From the NCBI GenBank assembly GCA_905209085.1, contig CAJLRM010000005.1:124001-188000 (forward strand): DNA of 64,000 nt. Reading direction: 5' to 3'. The translations under genes and the position numbers were made by a program. Below, piece by piece: positions 35,456 to 44,725 of this stretch. The stretch's first letter is position 1; the number at the start of each line of letters is the position of its first letter. A model generated the notes under the pieces. The model was not told where the DNA came from and searched no databases. It was given only the letters and a program-made list of their open reading frames with translations. The stretch comes from an uncultured Eubacteriales bacterium. GTDB taxonomy: Bacteria; Bacillota; Clostridia; Christensenellales; Borkfalkiaceae.

Positions 35456-35572
35456 TATGTCTGACATAAACCCCTTGTTTTTATTTGTATTATGTCACAC
35501 ATAATAACTATGACAGACATAAATACCCGTTTTTTATGTGCTATGTCAGTCATAATTACTGTGTTTGACATA
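35456..35572. repeat. Palindrome cluster upstream of the AEC transporter (5 copies)
   Basis: Five copies of the TATGTC-T-GACATA palindrome lie at 35456-35468 (exact), 35491-35503, 35509-35521, 35542-35554 and 35560-35572, the later ones with one to three changes. Starts are 35, 18, 33 and 18 bp apart, so four of the five form pairs at 18 bp. The cluster lies about 185-300 bp upstream of the transporter promoter and does not overlap it. Confidence 0.8.
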
Positions 35573-36204
35573 ATATCTAAATTACCATGCTATTTTCAAC
35601 GAATATAATAGTGAAGCCGCCGAATAACGGGGATCGGTAATTTTTTCGGCAGTCCAATGCTTTGCGAATATGGAAGAAAGCTCCGCTAAATATCTATTAT
35701 AAGGCGATCAATGCGTCTTTGTCCTAAAAGTGCTGTTTAAACTTTCCTAAAATAACAGGTATGCTTCGCAGGATTCGTGAATTTTAATAAGCCAATGAAA
35801 TAAGTCCGCCAGTAAGCGATCCGTTTTACGTTTTCAGGCTTAGTCCCGCCTTTTATCAGGGTGCAACTATGCTTTCTTTTCCTGCGCTGAAAATTATACC
35901 GAAAGTCAACTTTTGGCTCGCCAATCGGTTCCTTTTTATCTTTTTAATTTTTTAGCAACTATACTTATTTTTATTCCCTTTAATATCGTTTTTATCTGTC
36001 CCCAAACTTTAATTTCTACATAAACACGAAATAACGCCGAATGTTTCGACCATTTACTTAAATCTCAGTTCGACAATACTGCGTGTTGCTATCTGCCTCT
36101 TCGCAAACACTACCTTTGGCCTCTTTGATTAATCATTTTCCTCACGCGGAACCGTAACGATTGCGTATTTTAAAAAGGAATCCTTTTCTATTTTCCGTTA
36201 TACA
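35573..36204. other. AT-rich intergenic stretch without a gene
   Basis: About 630 bases with no credible gene. A run of about 48 open codons on the minus strand near 35740-35885 has no start codon or ribosome site and no recognised similarity; it might be a worn remnant but I do not call it one. Confidence 0.4.
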
Positions 36205-36241
36205 AAAGACAGGTCAAAATCTTGCGTTTTGACCCGTCTTT
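36205..36241. terminator. Terminator of the glycan operon
   Basis: AAAGACaGGTCAAAA (36205-36219) and TTTTGACCcGTCTTT (36227-36241) form a long stem with one mismatch. A/T runs on both sides allow bidirectional use. It lies about 60 bp after the last gene of the long minus-strand operon. Confidence 0.85.
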
Positions 36242-36298
36242 AATTAGCTTCTTTTGTTTTAATTGGTTATTTATTTCAATAACCCCTCTTTACATTCA

Positions 36299-39200
36299 TT
36301 ACGCGGCCAAGGCACGCGGGAGAGGCAATCCGTCTGCATCCGTCGTCCAGAACGTCATATCCCACCCGTTCTCCGCCGTAATCGCAATTCCCGCGGTCTT
36401 CATATCCGCACGTGTGGCATAGCCTGTCGCCACATTCAGTGTGCCGTCGCCTGTGGAGAGCACTCTCACGCCGTTAGGATTTCCCACGGAATAGACGTTT
36501 TTGAGAATCCCATATCCTTCATGGGCGCTGCCGATGCCCCAGGCTTCTACCGCGCCCTGCTCCATAGCCTTGATATCGACGAAACAATTGATTACTCTGG
36601 CTTCTGCCATACAATCGTTGGCATAGAAGAATCCACTTTTATCGTTGTCGCCGCCGCCACCTTGTGAGTTACAGGAAATATATACGTTTTCGATGAGTCC
36701 GTCGCCGCCCGTCGAGATAAATCCACCCCAACCGACGTGCGTAGCGTCTACAAACGATACGTTCTTTACGACGCCCGCCTGATGAATGACGCCGAACATT
36801 CCGCCTGCGGCGCCTACGGTTTTAAAACCTTTGATGATGTGCCCGCGTCCGTCGAAAGTTCCTTTGAAGCCGTTATCTCTTCCGTTCGTCCAACCGCCTA
36901 CGGCGACTTCGTTTAACGTTTCCCAGTTGATAAAGGACGTAAATTCCTTATTGTATTCGATATCTTTACCGAGCACAAAATACCCGCCCCAAAGATTCGC
37001 GGCGCTTTCAGCCGCTTTGGAAAGCGCGCCCATTCCGTCGAGATCTTCCGCCGTATTGATTATTTTTGTGACGACGCACACCTTAAAGTTGATTGTCGTG
37101 AGTTTTGCGACAACTCCGTCTTTTTCAAGCTCCAAAGTCATGACGACAGACTGTTCTCCGAGCGCGCGTCCGAAAGTAGCTTTGGAAAGCGTGACTGCCG
37201 CGGGCGTTCCGCTGAAAACGAAAGATTCGGTGCCCAATTTGACGCTTTTGATGCTTCCTTCAAGGGAATCGGCATATTGAGAGAGATCGACGAGGAAAGT
37301 TTCCGAGTCGTTTGTCATCTCTACGTCCAGCATACCTTCGACGTTTATCGTCTTGCTGGAAACGATCGTGTAAGTAGTCGTCTTTAAATCCGTATCGTCG
37401 AAAACAGATACGAACGTGACCGTAAATCTGGTTCCCGCGATGCTTTCGTCGTCGGGGATACAAAGCTTATTCCCCTCCATCGTAATTCCCACCGATTTTG
37501 CGGCGTCGTCCAATTGAACGAGCACATACGGAGTTAACTCAAACAAAATTTCTGCATTATAGCCGATATTTCCGCTTTCGGGAGCTTCAATGATCACTTC
37601 GGGCAGATCGAGTCCTTTCGGATAAGGAAGTCCGTTCACCACCTGCCAGAAATCACCTTCCCAACCGCTGAAATCCACACCTGCAGCCACAAGCTCCCTG
37701 TAATCGGCATAAGCGCCGTACACATTGCGCTCGCCGTCGCCCGTAGAAATGACGTTCACCGCTTTGGTATTGCCGACGGCGTACACATTTTGCAAAATCC
37801 CGTATCCCTCGTGCGCGCTGCCGATCGCCCAAGAGGTACTCTCCGCGTTCTCCGCAATTTTTTTGATTTCCACAAAGCAGTTCACTACCCGCGCCGCTCC
37901 CATACAATCCTGCGAATAGAAGAAGCCGCTCTTATCTATGTTGTTTCCGCCGGACTGCACATCGCAGGAAATATATACGTTCTCGATTCTTCCGTTTCCT
38001 CCGCTGGCGATAAATCCGCTCCAACCGTCGTGAACGGCATTGCTGAAAGCCACGTTCTTTACCACGCCGTCCGTATGGATAATTCCGAATAATCCGCCGC
38101 CCGCACGCGCCGCCAAGTGGAAACCTTTGATGACATATCCTCTGCCGTCGAATACGCCTTTAAAGCCGTTTGCTCTGCCGTCGTTCCAAATTTCGCCTTC
38201 CCAGATTTTGCCGCTGTTTCCTTCCAGGACGCCGTAATTGATGAAGGAAATGAATTCTTTATTGTATTCGATGTCGTTGCCGAGTACGAAGTAACCGCCC
38301 CAAAGATTCGCGGCACTTTCAGCCGCTTTGGAAAGCGCACCCATTTCGTCGAGATCCTCGGCGGTGCGGATGACTTTTGTGTACACCGCAGCGTCGACAT
38401 TATAAATCGCCTTTTCCGTTTCTATCGTCATCTCCGTTTCGCCCATATCGGCGGCAGCGGAGGGAAGTTTGCTCTTATCCAGCGTCACTTTGCGGGTGTC
38501 GACGTCAAAGCCGTTGCATATATTTTCACCCGCGAGAAGCACTTTGTTTATCCGTCCGACAATTTCCGAGTCCGCGATAAAGCTTCCATCGCCTGAAGTT
38601 TCTATTTCCACTCTTTTCGCCGCGTTCGTTTCGGGACGATAGACCTTTACGCTTATTTTGACTACGTTGTTCTGATAGGTACCGCGAACGATCGTTTCTC
38701 CTTCGCCGACCGCCGCGATGACGCCCTGTTCGGAAACGCTGGCGATTTCCGCGTTTTCCGAAGTCCAATCGAGCTTCGCGTCCGCTTTTTCCACGCCCTT
38801 TTCTTTCACCGTCACCGCGGGAGCAACGCTCGTCACGTGGTCCCCGACTTCAAGGAGCGCCACTTCCGCGAGATACCCGCCTTCGTCGGGCTCGACGCCC
38901 TTCACCTCAAAGGTGATATCCGTATTGCATACCTTCACGTCCACCTTTTGCATCAGCGGAACGCCCCAGACGAGCGCGGAAACTTCAAAGCTCGTTTCTC
39001 CGTAGGCGAGTCCTTTGACGAGCGCGGAAGCGGTATCCGCCGCAGGCGTCAGCGAAACGATATTTTCCGCCGCGCCCTCGGAAAACGCCCAGGCGTAAGT
39101 TATGTTTTCCGTCACGGGATTGCCTTTATAGAGAATTTGCGCATGGACGGTGAGTTCCCCGTCCTTATCGACCGCGATTTTGTCATATTCGATTTTAAGG

Positions 39201-39559
39201 ACGGGCGCCGTCTGCGAATCGATAACCGTAACGGCGCATTCCGCGGACGCGCCGCCCGCAGACGCCGTCACCGTGGCCGTGCCTTTCTTTACAGACTTGA
39301 CCAGCCCGTTCTCGACCGTGGCGACGGAGGGCGCCGAACTCGTCCAGACAATCTCCGCCTCCGTGTTCTTTTTCGTCGCCGTAAGCTGCATCGATTCGTG
39401 CAGGTCAAGTTCCAAAGTCGTTTTGTCAAGCGTGATTTCCGCGGCGGCGGAAGAAGAGGAATCGTCTTTGTTTCCATTCGTACATGCGACCGCCACTGCC
39501 ATGACAAAAAACATACAGAGCATTGTGAGCCATGCCCATACTTTTGTTTTTCTCATCAT
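36299..39559 (-). CDS. Large surface lipoprotein: Ig-like domains and duplicated beta-helix-like modules
   Basis: A 1086-residue exported protein. The signal peptide ends at VAVAC, so it is probably lipid-anchored, and a short Asp/Ser linker follows. Residues of about 40-115 form a bacterial Ig-like (Big_2) domain with SMQLTATKKNTEAEIVWTSS and GTATVTAS; further Ig-like segments follow to about 390. Two copies of a roughly 240-residue module (about 395-640 and 840-1085) share TAEDLDxMGALSKAAESAANL, GGYFVLGxDIEYN, FDGRG, VIHxxGVVKNV and RIENVYISC, a pattern of right-handed beta-helix (GLUG-like) proteins. A role in binding or remodelling extracellular glycans is inferred from the operon. No catalytic residues are recognised. 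Confidence 0.75.
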   Translation of the reverse strand: MMRKTKVWAWLTMLCMFFVMAVAVACTNGNKDDSSSSAAAEITLDKTTLELDLHESMQLTATKKNTEAEIVWTSSAPSVATVENGLVKSVKKGTATVTASAGGASAECAVTVIDSQTAPVLKIEYDKIAVDKDGELTVHAQILYKGNPVTENITYAWAFSEGAAENIVSLTPAADTASALVKGLAYGETSFEVSALVWGVPLMQKVDVKVCNTDITFEVKGVEPDEGGYLAEVALLEVGDHVTSVAPAVTVKEKGVEKADAKLDWTSENAEIASVSEQGVIAAVGEGETIVRGTYQNNVVKISVKVYRPETNAAKRVEIETSGDGSFIADSEIVGRINKVLLAGENICNGFDVDTRKVTLDKSKLPSAAADMGETEMTIETEKAIYNVDAAVYTKVIRTAEDLDEMGALSKAAESAANLWGGYFVLGNDIEYNKEFISFINYGVLEGNSGKIWEGEIWNDGRANGFKGVFDGRGYVIKGFHLAARAGGGLFGIIHTDGVVKNVAFSNAVHDGWSGFIASGGNGRIENVYISCDVQSGGNNIDKSGFFYSQDCMGAARVVNCFVEIKKIAENAESTSWAIGSAHEGYGILQNVYAVGNTKAVNVISTGDGERNVYGAYADYRELVAAGVDFSGWEGDFWQVVNGLPYPKGLDLPEVIIEAPESGNIGYNAEILFELTPYVLVQLDDAAKSVGITMEGNKLCIPDDESIAGTRFTVTFVSVFDDTDLKTTTYTIVSSKTINVEGMLDVEMTNDSETFLVDLSQYADSLEGSIKSVKLGTESFVFSGTPAAVTLSKATFGRALGEQSVVMTLELEKDGVVAKLTTINFKVCVVTKIINTAEDLDGMGALSKAAESAANLWGGYFVLGKDIEYNKEFTSFINWETLNEVAVGGWTNGRDNGFKGTFDGRGHIIKGFKTVGAAGGMFGVIHQAGVVKNVSFVDATHVGWGGFISTGGDGLIENVYISCNSQGGGGDNDKSGFFYANDCMAEARVINCFVDIKAMEQGAVEAWGIGSAHEGYGILKNVYSVGNPNGVRVLSTGDGTLNVATGYATRADMKTAGIAITAENGWDMTFWTTDADGLPLPRALAA

Positions 39560-39613
39560 TCTATCTCCTTTCCAATTATTTTTATCATTTTAAAATTCCC
39601 CTGATTTTCTGCC

Positions 39614-41572
39614 TCATAAATCCCAGCCGGAAAAAACGGAATCCAGCGATTTTGCCTCGCTGAGCATTGTGATGGAAAGCTCGGCGCAGTCCTCCTTAAA
39701 AGAGCGGCGCATTTCTTGCAGCATATCCGCGGAATAGGAGCCGAGGTGCAGACTCACCTGCGCATAACGGATAAAGATGCTTTCCAGCTTGATATGTTTT
39801 TTTAGCGTTTCGTAAAGTGCGGGATCGGACGCCTTATATTTTTCTATCGCGGAATACGCCTCCTCGATATAGTCCGCCCAATGGTCGAGCGTGCGCTTGG
39901 GCCAAAAACGGATCTGCGCGATATTGTTATAGATATTTCCGTTTATTTCCGCGGGATATGCCTCTTCCAGATATTTGAGGTGCGCCTGCAACTCATCGAA
40001 ATAAGCGCGCATCGGCTCGGCGGCGTCGCGGAAATAGCCCGAAAAAAAGTCGTCGCAAACTTTGGAATAATCCACGTTTACATCCCACATCGCCTTGGAA
40101 TTGAAATACTCTTTCAGCTTGCCAAAACAAGTGACGTTTCCTTGGTTGTACTGTCCCTCGTTCATCATGAATACGGCGTTGTTTTCTTTGCAGAAACGGT
40201 AGGTTTCTATCATCGTGTCGTAGGTGTTGAGCGGATAGAGATAGTGGGAATAATTCGTTTCGTACAGCCACATATACAGCTTGTCGGAAAGCGTCCCCCA
40301 GCCCTTGATGACGTCCGCGGTCGTGGCGTTCGTTTCCGAATAGAAGGAGGCGTTGTAAGCCGCCGTGATGGGAGCGATATATACGCCCACGTTGTCCCTG
40401 CACACCACGCTGTCGTCGATGGGCACGAACTCCCCGTTCGCCTTTTTGACGGGCGGCTTCGTCGTTTTGTTATAGGCGAAAAAGAGTATGTTCAACTCTC
40501 TCGGCTCGCCGCCGTTCTTTTCGGCTTCCGCCTCGAAATAGCTTTCTAAACGCTCGGAAACGGAATTACAGAATTTGATTACCGCGGCGGCGTCCGTGCC
40601 GTATTTGTTCCTTTCCGCCGTGCACGCTTCGCAGGTACACGCCGTCGAGGTGTCCTGAATGGTGATGGTGATGTTCTTTACGTCGGTGACGGCGTTCACC
40701 GCCTTTATCATGCTCTTCATGAACTCGCCCAGCATGGCGTCGTAATACTCCGCGTTGCCGCGCGCCGTATAGCAAAGCTGGGATTTGTCCGTCGCAAACC
40801 ATTCGGGATGATCGGGATAGTCGTTCGGATCGAGATAGTTAAAGGAGTTATGCCAAAGTTGTCCCTCGACGGGAACAAAGATATCCCCCGTTCCCATAAA
40901 CCTCATTCCCGTCGCGCCGTCCCCGGAAATGCGGTTGCTCGGTACGAAAAATTCAAAATCGGGTTTATCGACGACGTCGAAAGCGGGCATTTTGACGACT
41001 TCGCCCGCGGTGTATACCACCGTATCGTCGGCGTACATTTCATATCCTATCGTATGTTTAAGAAATTCGAGCGCGCCGTTGATGATGCCGAACGTCGACT
41101 CAACGGCGATGAATACGCTGTTGTCCTTTGAAACGATATAATATCCCGTCTGCCCGATGTCGTCCTTAGGCATGGACAGACCCGCCTCGTCGAACAATTT
41201 GTCGCTTCCCAGTACGATCCATTTTTTGTCCGAAGAATAAGAGAGTTTTTCGTCCTCTTTTACTTCCAAGGAAACGCCGGTCGCCGTAGCCAAATGGGAA
41301 CGGACGAGCGCGGACGCCTTTCTCGTGCGCGCGTCGGCGTCGGAAGGAATCACGAGCGTATATTCCGTTTTGCCCTTGGCGATAAAGTCCTTATCCGTCG
41401 CGGAAACGTTGATTTTATGAAGTCCCGTCGTCACTTTATGTTCCTCCGATTCGGTCACAGTCCCCACGGGCGTCGGCGCGCTGTCCTCGTCTTTTTTCGT
41501 CGAACAGGCGGCGAAAGACGCGCAGAGCAACAAAGCGGCGATCCCCACAGAAAATATTTTTTTCAATTTCAT
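39614..41572 (-). CDS. DUF4838 lipoprotein, putative glycoside hydrolase
   Basis: A 652-residue exported protein; the signal peptide ends at the lipobox FAAC (Cys22). An N-terminal alpha-glucuronidase-like domain (about 50-200, with LVIPSDADARTRKAS and GYYIVSKD) precedes the DUF4838 domain (about 210-500), marked by NDYPDHPEWFA, the paired cysteines in TACTCEACTAERN, and FMMNEGQYNQGN. This arrangement is found in polysaccharide-utilisation loci, and the fold is predicted to be a TIM barrel; substrate is unknown. It lies between two large surface proteins in the GH2-ABC operon, so it probably acts outside the cell on the glycan whose products the ABC system imports. Confidence 0.82.
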   Translation of the reverse strand: MKLKKIFSVGIAALLLCASFAACSTKKDEDSAPTPVGTVTESEEHKVTTGLHKINVSATDKDFIAKGKTEYTLVIPSDADARTRKASALVRSHLATATGVSLEVKEDEKLSYSSDKKWIVLGSDKLFDEAGLSMPKDDIGQTGYYIVSKDNSVFIAVESTFGIINGALEFLKHTIGYEMYADDTVVYTAGEVVKMPAFDVVDKPDFEFFVPSNRISGDGATGMRFMGTGDIFVPVEGQLWHNSFNYLDPNDYPDHPEWFATDKSQLCYTARGNAEYYDAMLGEFMKSMIKAVNAVTDVKNITITIQDTSTACTCEACTAERNKYGTDAAAVIKFCNSVSERLESYFEAEAEKNGGEPRELNILFFAYNKTTKPPVKKANGEFVPIDDSVVCRDNVGVYIAPITAAYNASFYSETNATTADVIKGWGTLSDKLYMWLYETNYSHYLYPLNTYDTMIETYRFCKENNAVFMMNEGQYNQGNVTCFGKLKEYFNSKAMWDVNVDYSKVCDDFFSGYFRDAAEPMRAYFDELQAHLKYLEEAYPAEINGNIYNNIAQIRFWPKRTLDHWADYIEEAYSAIEKYKASDPALYETLKKHIKLESIFIRYAQVSLHLGSYSADMLQEMRRSFKEDCAELSITMLSEAKSLDSVFSGWDL

Positions 41573-41584
41573 CTTTCTTTCTCC

Positions 41585-44557
41585 TTATGCCGTCACCGTA
41601 ACGTTTCTGCGTATCAGAGTCACATTCCCCGCCTCGTCCGTAACGACGATGCGGATCTGATAAACGCCCTCTTTCGTCGGCCGGAAAGAATTGGAATCGG
41701 AAGACAAAGGAACGAGAACTCCGCCCGCAGTCAGAATGTATTTGTTGACGACGAGATTTTCCGCCGCCGTCACATTGTCGGAAACCGTGAAATCGGGAAT
41801 GACGATGACTTCCCCTTTCCTGATCTCGGCGGGAAATTCGCTCTTGAATTCCACTGCGGGCGGCTCTCTGTCCTCCACCGTAACGGCGTATCCGAACGTA
41901 TACGGCTTGGCGTTGAACGTATCTTCCGCCGTATAATTGATCTGATACTGCCCGTATTCTTCCGCCTTAAAGACATATTCCCTGTCGGGACTGACGTTCT
42001 CCAAAAGGATGCCGTCCGAAGAAGTGACGGCTTTCCCGGCGGGATCCGTGACGCTGACAGAGAAAGTCACCTCGGGATCGAGCACATCCCCCGCGAGTCC
42101 TTTCGGCACCGTGACGGGCGCGCCGACCGCAGCCGTGCCGCCGTAGCTTCCGAAGAGGACGATTTTGGGCTTGATCCTGTCCGTCGAGGTATTGGAAACG
42201 GGCTGATCGTTGATGTTCGTAATCTCGTAAGCCGCTCCTTCCCTCGCGCCCGTAAACGCGACGGAAAGATAGGCAAAGCCGGAAGGAAAGTCTGTAAAGC
42301 CGTTTTCCGCAACGGCAATAGACGCCGTTCCTATCTTTACTCTTCCCGCTCCGTAGCCGATCTCGAAATTCTTATTCGCCGCGGAGGCGTGAAAGCTCGA
42401 TTCGAGATCCATCGTCGTCCCGCCGATTCTCGCCTGCGTCTTTTTCCCCGTATAGAGAAGTTCTATCGTTATCGACACGGACGGATCCCCGCTGTCCGCG
42501 AGCACGATTTTCAATCCGTCGAAAAACGCTTTATCGGGAACGGAACGAAGCTCCATGGAAAATCCTTCCGCGAGAAGTTCGTGCGCAAACGTCCAGGAAG
42601 TGTCCGCCGAGCCTGCCGACACTCGGATGCAGTCGTCGTACTTGGCGTAGGAAGCATCGTCGGACACGAGATAGTTTTCGAGTTTAAGGCGCATTCTCTC
42701 CCCGTCCGCTTCATACGGGCGGATCGCCTTGATCTTCTTCACGAGTTCCGCTTTCCCCGCGCGGAAAACGAGCGTCACCTCGTCGCCGCTTTTAAGCACG
42801 GCGGGCGTGAAGCGTTCCCCTGCCTCGCGGGTGCCGTTGGCGTCCGTAACGGTGAGCTTCGCTTCGACCTTTTCCGGCGTTCCCGAGGAATAGTCGTAGG
42901 CGTATACCTTGGGCGCCGCATACTCGCTGCCTGAGAGATAGTAAAGGGGCAAAACGGGGGCTTCGGCAAAAATCGGCACATTGCCGTTTTTCACGGTCAG
43001 CGTATAACTTTTTTTCGCCGTCTGACCGATATAATCGACCGCGGAATATTCGACGGTATACGTGCCCGCTTCCTGCGGACGGAATCCCTCTTTTTCCACG
43101 AAGATCTCTTCGCCGTCGAAGATCGCCCTGACATAAATTTTCACATCGCCGCTTCCGCCTGTCGCGGTCGCTTCGGCCAGGGGCACAAATTCCCCGGCGG
43201 AGGCTTCCGTCACTCTGCCGGCTTCGGGCACGTCGAGCGAAACGGCGGGAACGTCCTTTTTCGCGACCACCCATACGATTCGCTTCGCCTCGTTTCCCTG
43301 CCTGTCGCAGCTCTTATAGACGACGGCGTATTTCCCTTCTCGTTCCGCCTTGAACTTCCCGTCTTCGATGGGCACGGTAAGCGCGTTTTCGGAAGAAAAG
43401 TCATACCAAACGCTCACTTCCACCTCGCACTCGCCCGAATATTCGTCCTTCGCGGACGCGGCGGGAACGGGGTAAGTCAAGCCGACCTTGGCGGCGGGCG
43501 CCGTTTCATAGGGCATATTCAAAGAGATTTCGGGCGCGGCGGAATCCACCAGTTTTTCCGCGGCGAGGTCCACGTCCTTCACATACGTGACGACAAAATC
43601 CGCGGTGGCAGCGGAATATACGTCCGCAGATACGGACAGACGCACCTTGCCGCTCGTAAATCCGTCCCAAAGCTTGGTGTAATATTTGGAGCTGTCGAGA
43701 TCGATGACGAAATTATTACCCGCATAGACAGAACGGGTTTCGGCGTCGTAGCGTATGCTGATACGCGTTTCGTCGAGCGCGGCGGAGGGTCTTTCGGGGT
43801 AACATCCGTAAAAGCTGTGTTCGGCGGGCGAGCCCCATTCGTTGTCGACGTGCAGTTTATTGTGGCTCTGCTCCCACCCCTCCATGGGCTGACCGTTCCC
43901 TCCGGCGAGAAAATACGTATACGGATAGCGGATGCCGTCCGAGGACTGCCGCCCGGAAATTTTTAAAAAACAGTCGGGATTCTCCGCATCCGTCAGCGTG
44001 AAGACGATCTTTTCAAAATCGAGCGTTCCCTGCTTTTTCGGCGTCACGAACATCTCCACGATCGGATCGTCTTTTGTGGAAGCGTTTAAATCGATGAGCG
44101 GCGAAAAGCGGAGGGTGTCCCCCTGCGCAAGGCTCACCGAAAGCCCGTCGCGCGAAGAGAGCGGGTGCCGCCCGTACGATACGGACGAGCCTTCCCCCAC
44201 CCGCGCCATGTCGTCGTAAACGCGGAAATTTTCCTCCGTCTTATAGATTCTGCCGCCGATCTCCGCCGTATAGGCGAGCGTATAGACGCCCGTCATGTCC
44301 AGCGTCGTTTCCGTTTTCAGCGTCGAAGAGCCGTCGGGATACGAGAGGACGGAAGACGCTTTTGCCGTCTGTCCGCCCGCGGAGAGCGTCCGCGCGGGGA
44401 CGTTGAGTTTCTCCCCGTAAGAATACTCCGCCTGCAAAGCGATGTCGTTCCATTCCGCGGCGGAAGCGGGCGTCGGCGCGGAAAAAATCCCCGCGGACAA
44501 TACCGCCGTCCCCCCGATCGCGGCAAACGCGCAGATAAGTTTGTTTCTCTTGATCAT
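41585..44557 (-). CDS. Large secreted protein with Ig-like and carbohydrate-binding-like domains
   Basis: A 990-residue secreted protein. The start at 44557 follows GGAAGG; the longer frame lacks a ribosome site. A signal peptide ends near PASAA-EW. The body alternates beta-sandwich domains, including two laminin-G-like regions (about 105-320 and 640-790, with LRFSPLIDLNASTKDD and TDFPSGFAYLSVAF) and several bacterial Ig-like repeats of the YTVEYSAVDYIGQTAKKSYT type. The last domain ends at VTVTA without an LPxTG or membrane anchor, so it is free or bound non-covalently. No catalytic motif is recognised; glycan binding is an inference from domain style and context. Confidence 0.7.
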   Translation of the reverse strand: MIKRNKLICAFAAIGGTAVLSAGIFSAPTPASAAEWNDIALQAEYSYGEKLNVPARTLSAGGQTAKASSVLSYPDGSSTLKTETTLDMTGVYTLAYTAEIGGRIYKTEENFRVYDDMARVGEGSSVSYGRHPLSSRDGLSVSLAQGDTLRFSPLIDLNASTKDDPIVEMFVTPKKQGTLDFEKIVFTLTDAENPDCFLKISGRQSSDGIRYPYTYFLAGGNGQPMEGWEQSHNKLHVDNEWGSPAEHSFYGCYPERPSAALDETRISIRYDAETRSVYAGNNFVIDLDSSKYYTKLWDGFTSGKVRLSVSADVYSAATADFVVTYVKDVDLAAEKLVDSAAPEISLNMPYETAPAAKVGLTYPVPAASAKDEYSGECEVEVSVWYDFSSENALTVPIEDGKFKAEREGKYAVVYKSCDRQGNEAKRIVWVVAKKDVPAVSLDVPEAGRVTEASAGEFVPLAEATATGGSGDVKIYVRAIFDGEEIFVEKEGFRPQEAGTYTVEYSAVDYIGQTAKKSYTLTVKNGNVPIFAEAPVLPLYYLSGSEYAAPKVYAYDYSSGTPEKVEAKLTVTDANGTREAGERFTPAVLKSGDEVTLVFRAGKAELVKKIKAIRPYEADGERMRLKLENYLVSDDASYAKYDDCIRVSAGSADTSWTFAHELLAEGFSMELRSVPDKAFFDGLKIVLADSGDPSVSITIELLYTGKKTQARIGGTTMDLESSFHASAANKNFEIGYGAGRVKIGTASIAVAENGFTDFPSGFAYLSVAFTGAREGAAYEITNINDQPVSNTSTDRIKPKIVLFGSYGGTAAVGAPVTVPKGLAGDVLDPEVTFSVSVTDPAGKAVTSSDGILLENVSPDREYVFKAEEYGQYQINYTAEDTFNAKPYTFGYAVTVEDREPPAVEFKSEFPAEIRKGEVIVIPDFTVSDNVTAAENLVVNKYILTAGGVLVPLSSDSNSFRPTKEGVYQIRIVVTDEAGNVTLIRRNVTVTA

Positions 44558-44586
44558 TTTTACCTTCCCTTTTTGGTATGTTTTCC

Positions 44587-44628
44587 GAAAAACGGAGCTC
44601 CGTTTTTCCCGTGCGGACGACGTCCGCA
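44587..44628 (-). promoter_or_regulatory. Double hairpin between ABC permease and surface-protein genes
   Basis: Two perfect inverted repeats lie in tandem: GAAAAACGGAG/CTCCGTTTTTC (44587-44608) and TGCGGAC/GTCCGCA (44612-44628). On the minus strand the first stem ends in a TTTTT stretch. They may lower read-through from the transporter genes into the surface-protein genes, or protect the upstream mRNA. Confidence 0.6.
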
Positions 44629-44725
44629 AGCATAATTGGTTGTTACTATGAAAAAATCGCTTCTTTTCCCTGCGATTCGGCTTCCGCAAAGCGGCGCCGC
44701 TCTGCGTGCCGATCGCCGTTTTCCG

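Noticed and set aside
35740..35885. Open run of about 48 codons on the minus strand as a pseudogene remnant
   Set aside because: No start codon, no ribosome site and no recognised family; the length is expected by chance.
41294..42934. 546-codon plus-strand open frame opposite the surface-protein genes
   Set aside because: It spans antisense to two real genes, has Arg/His-rich shadow composition and no family resemblance.
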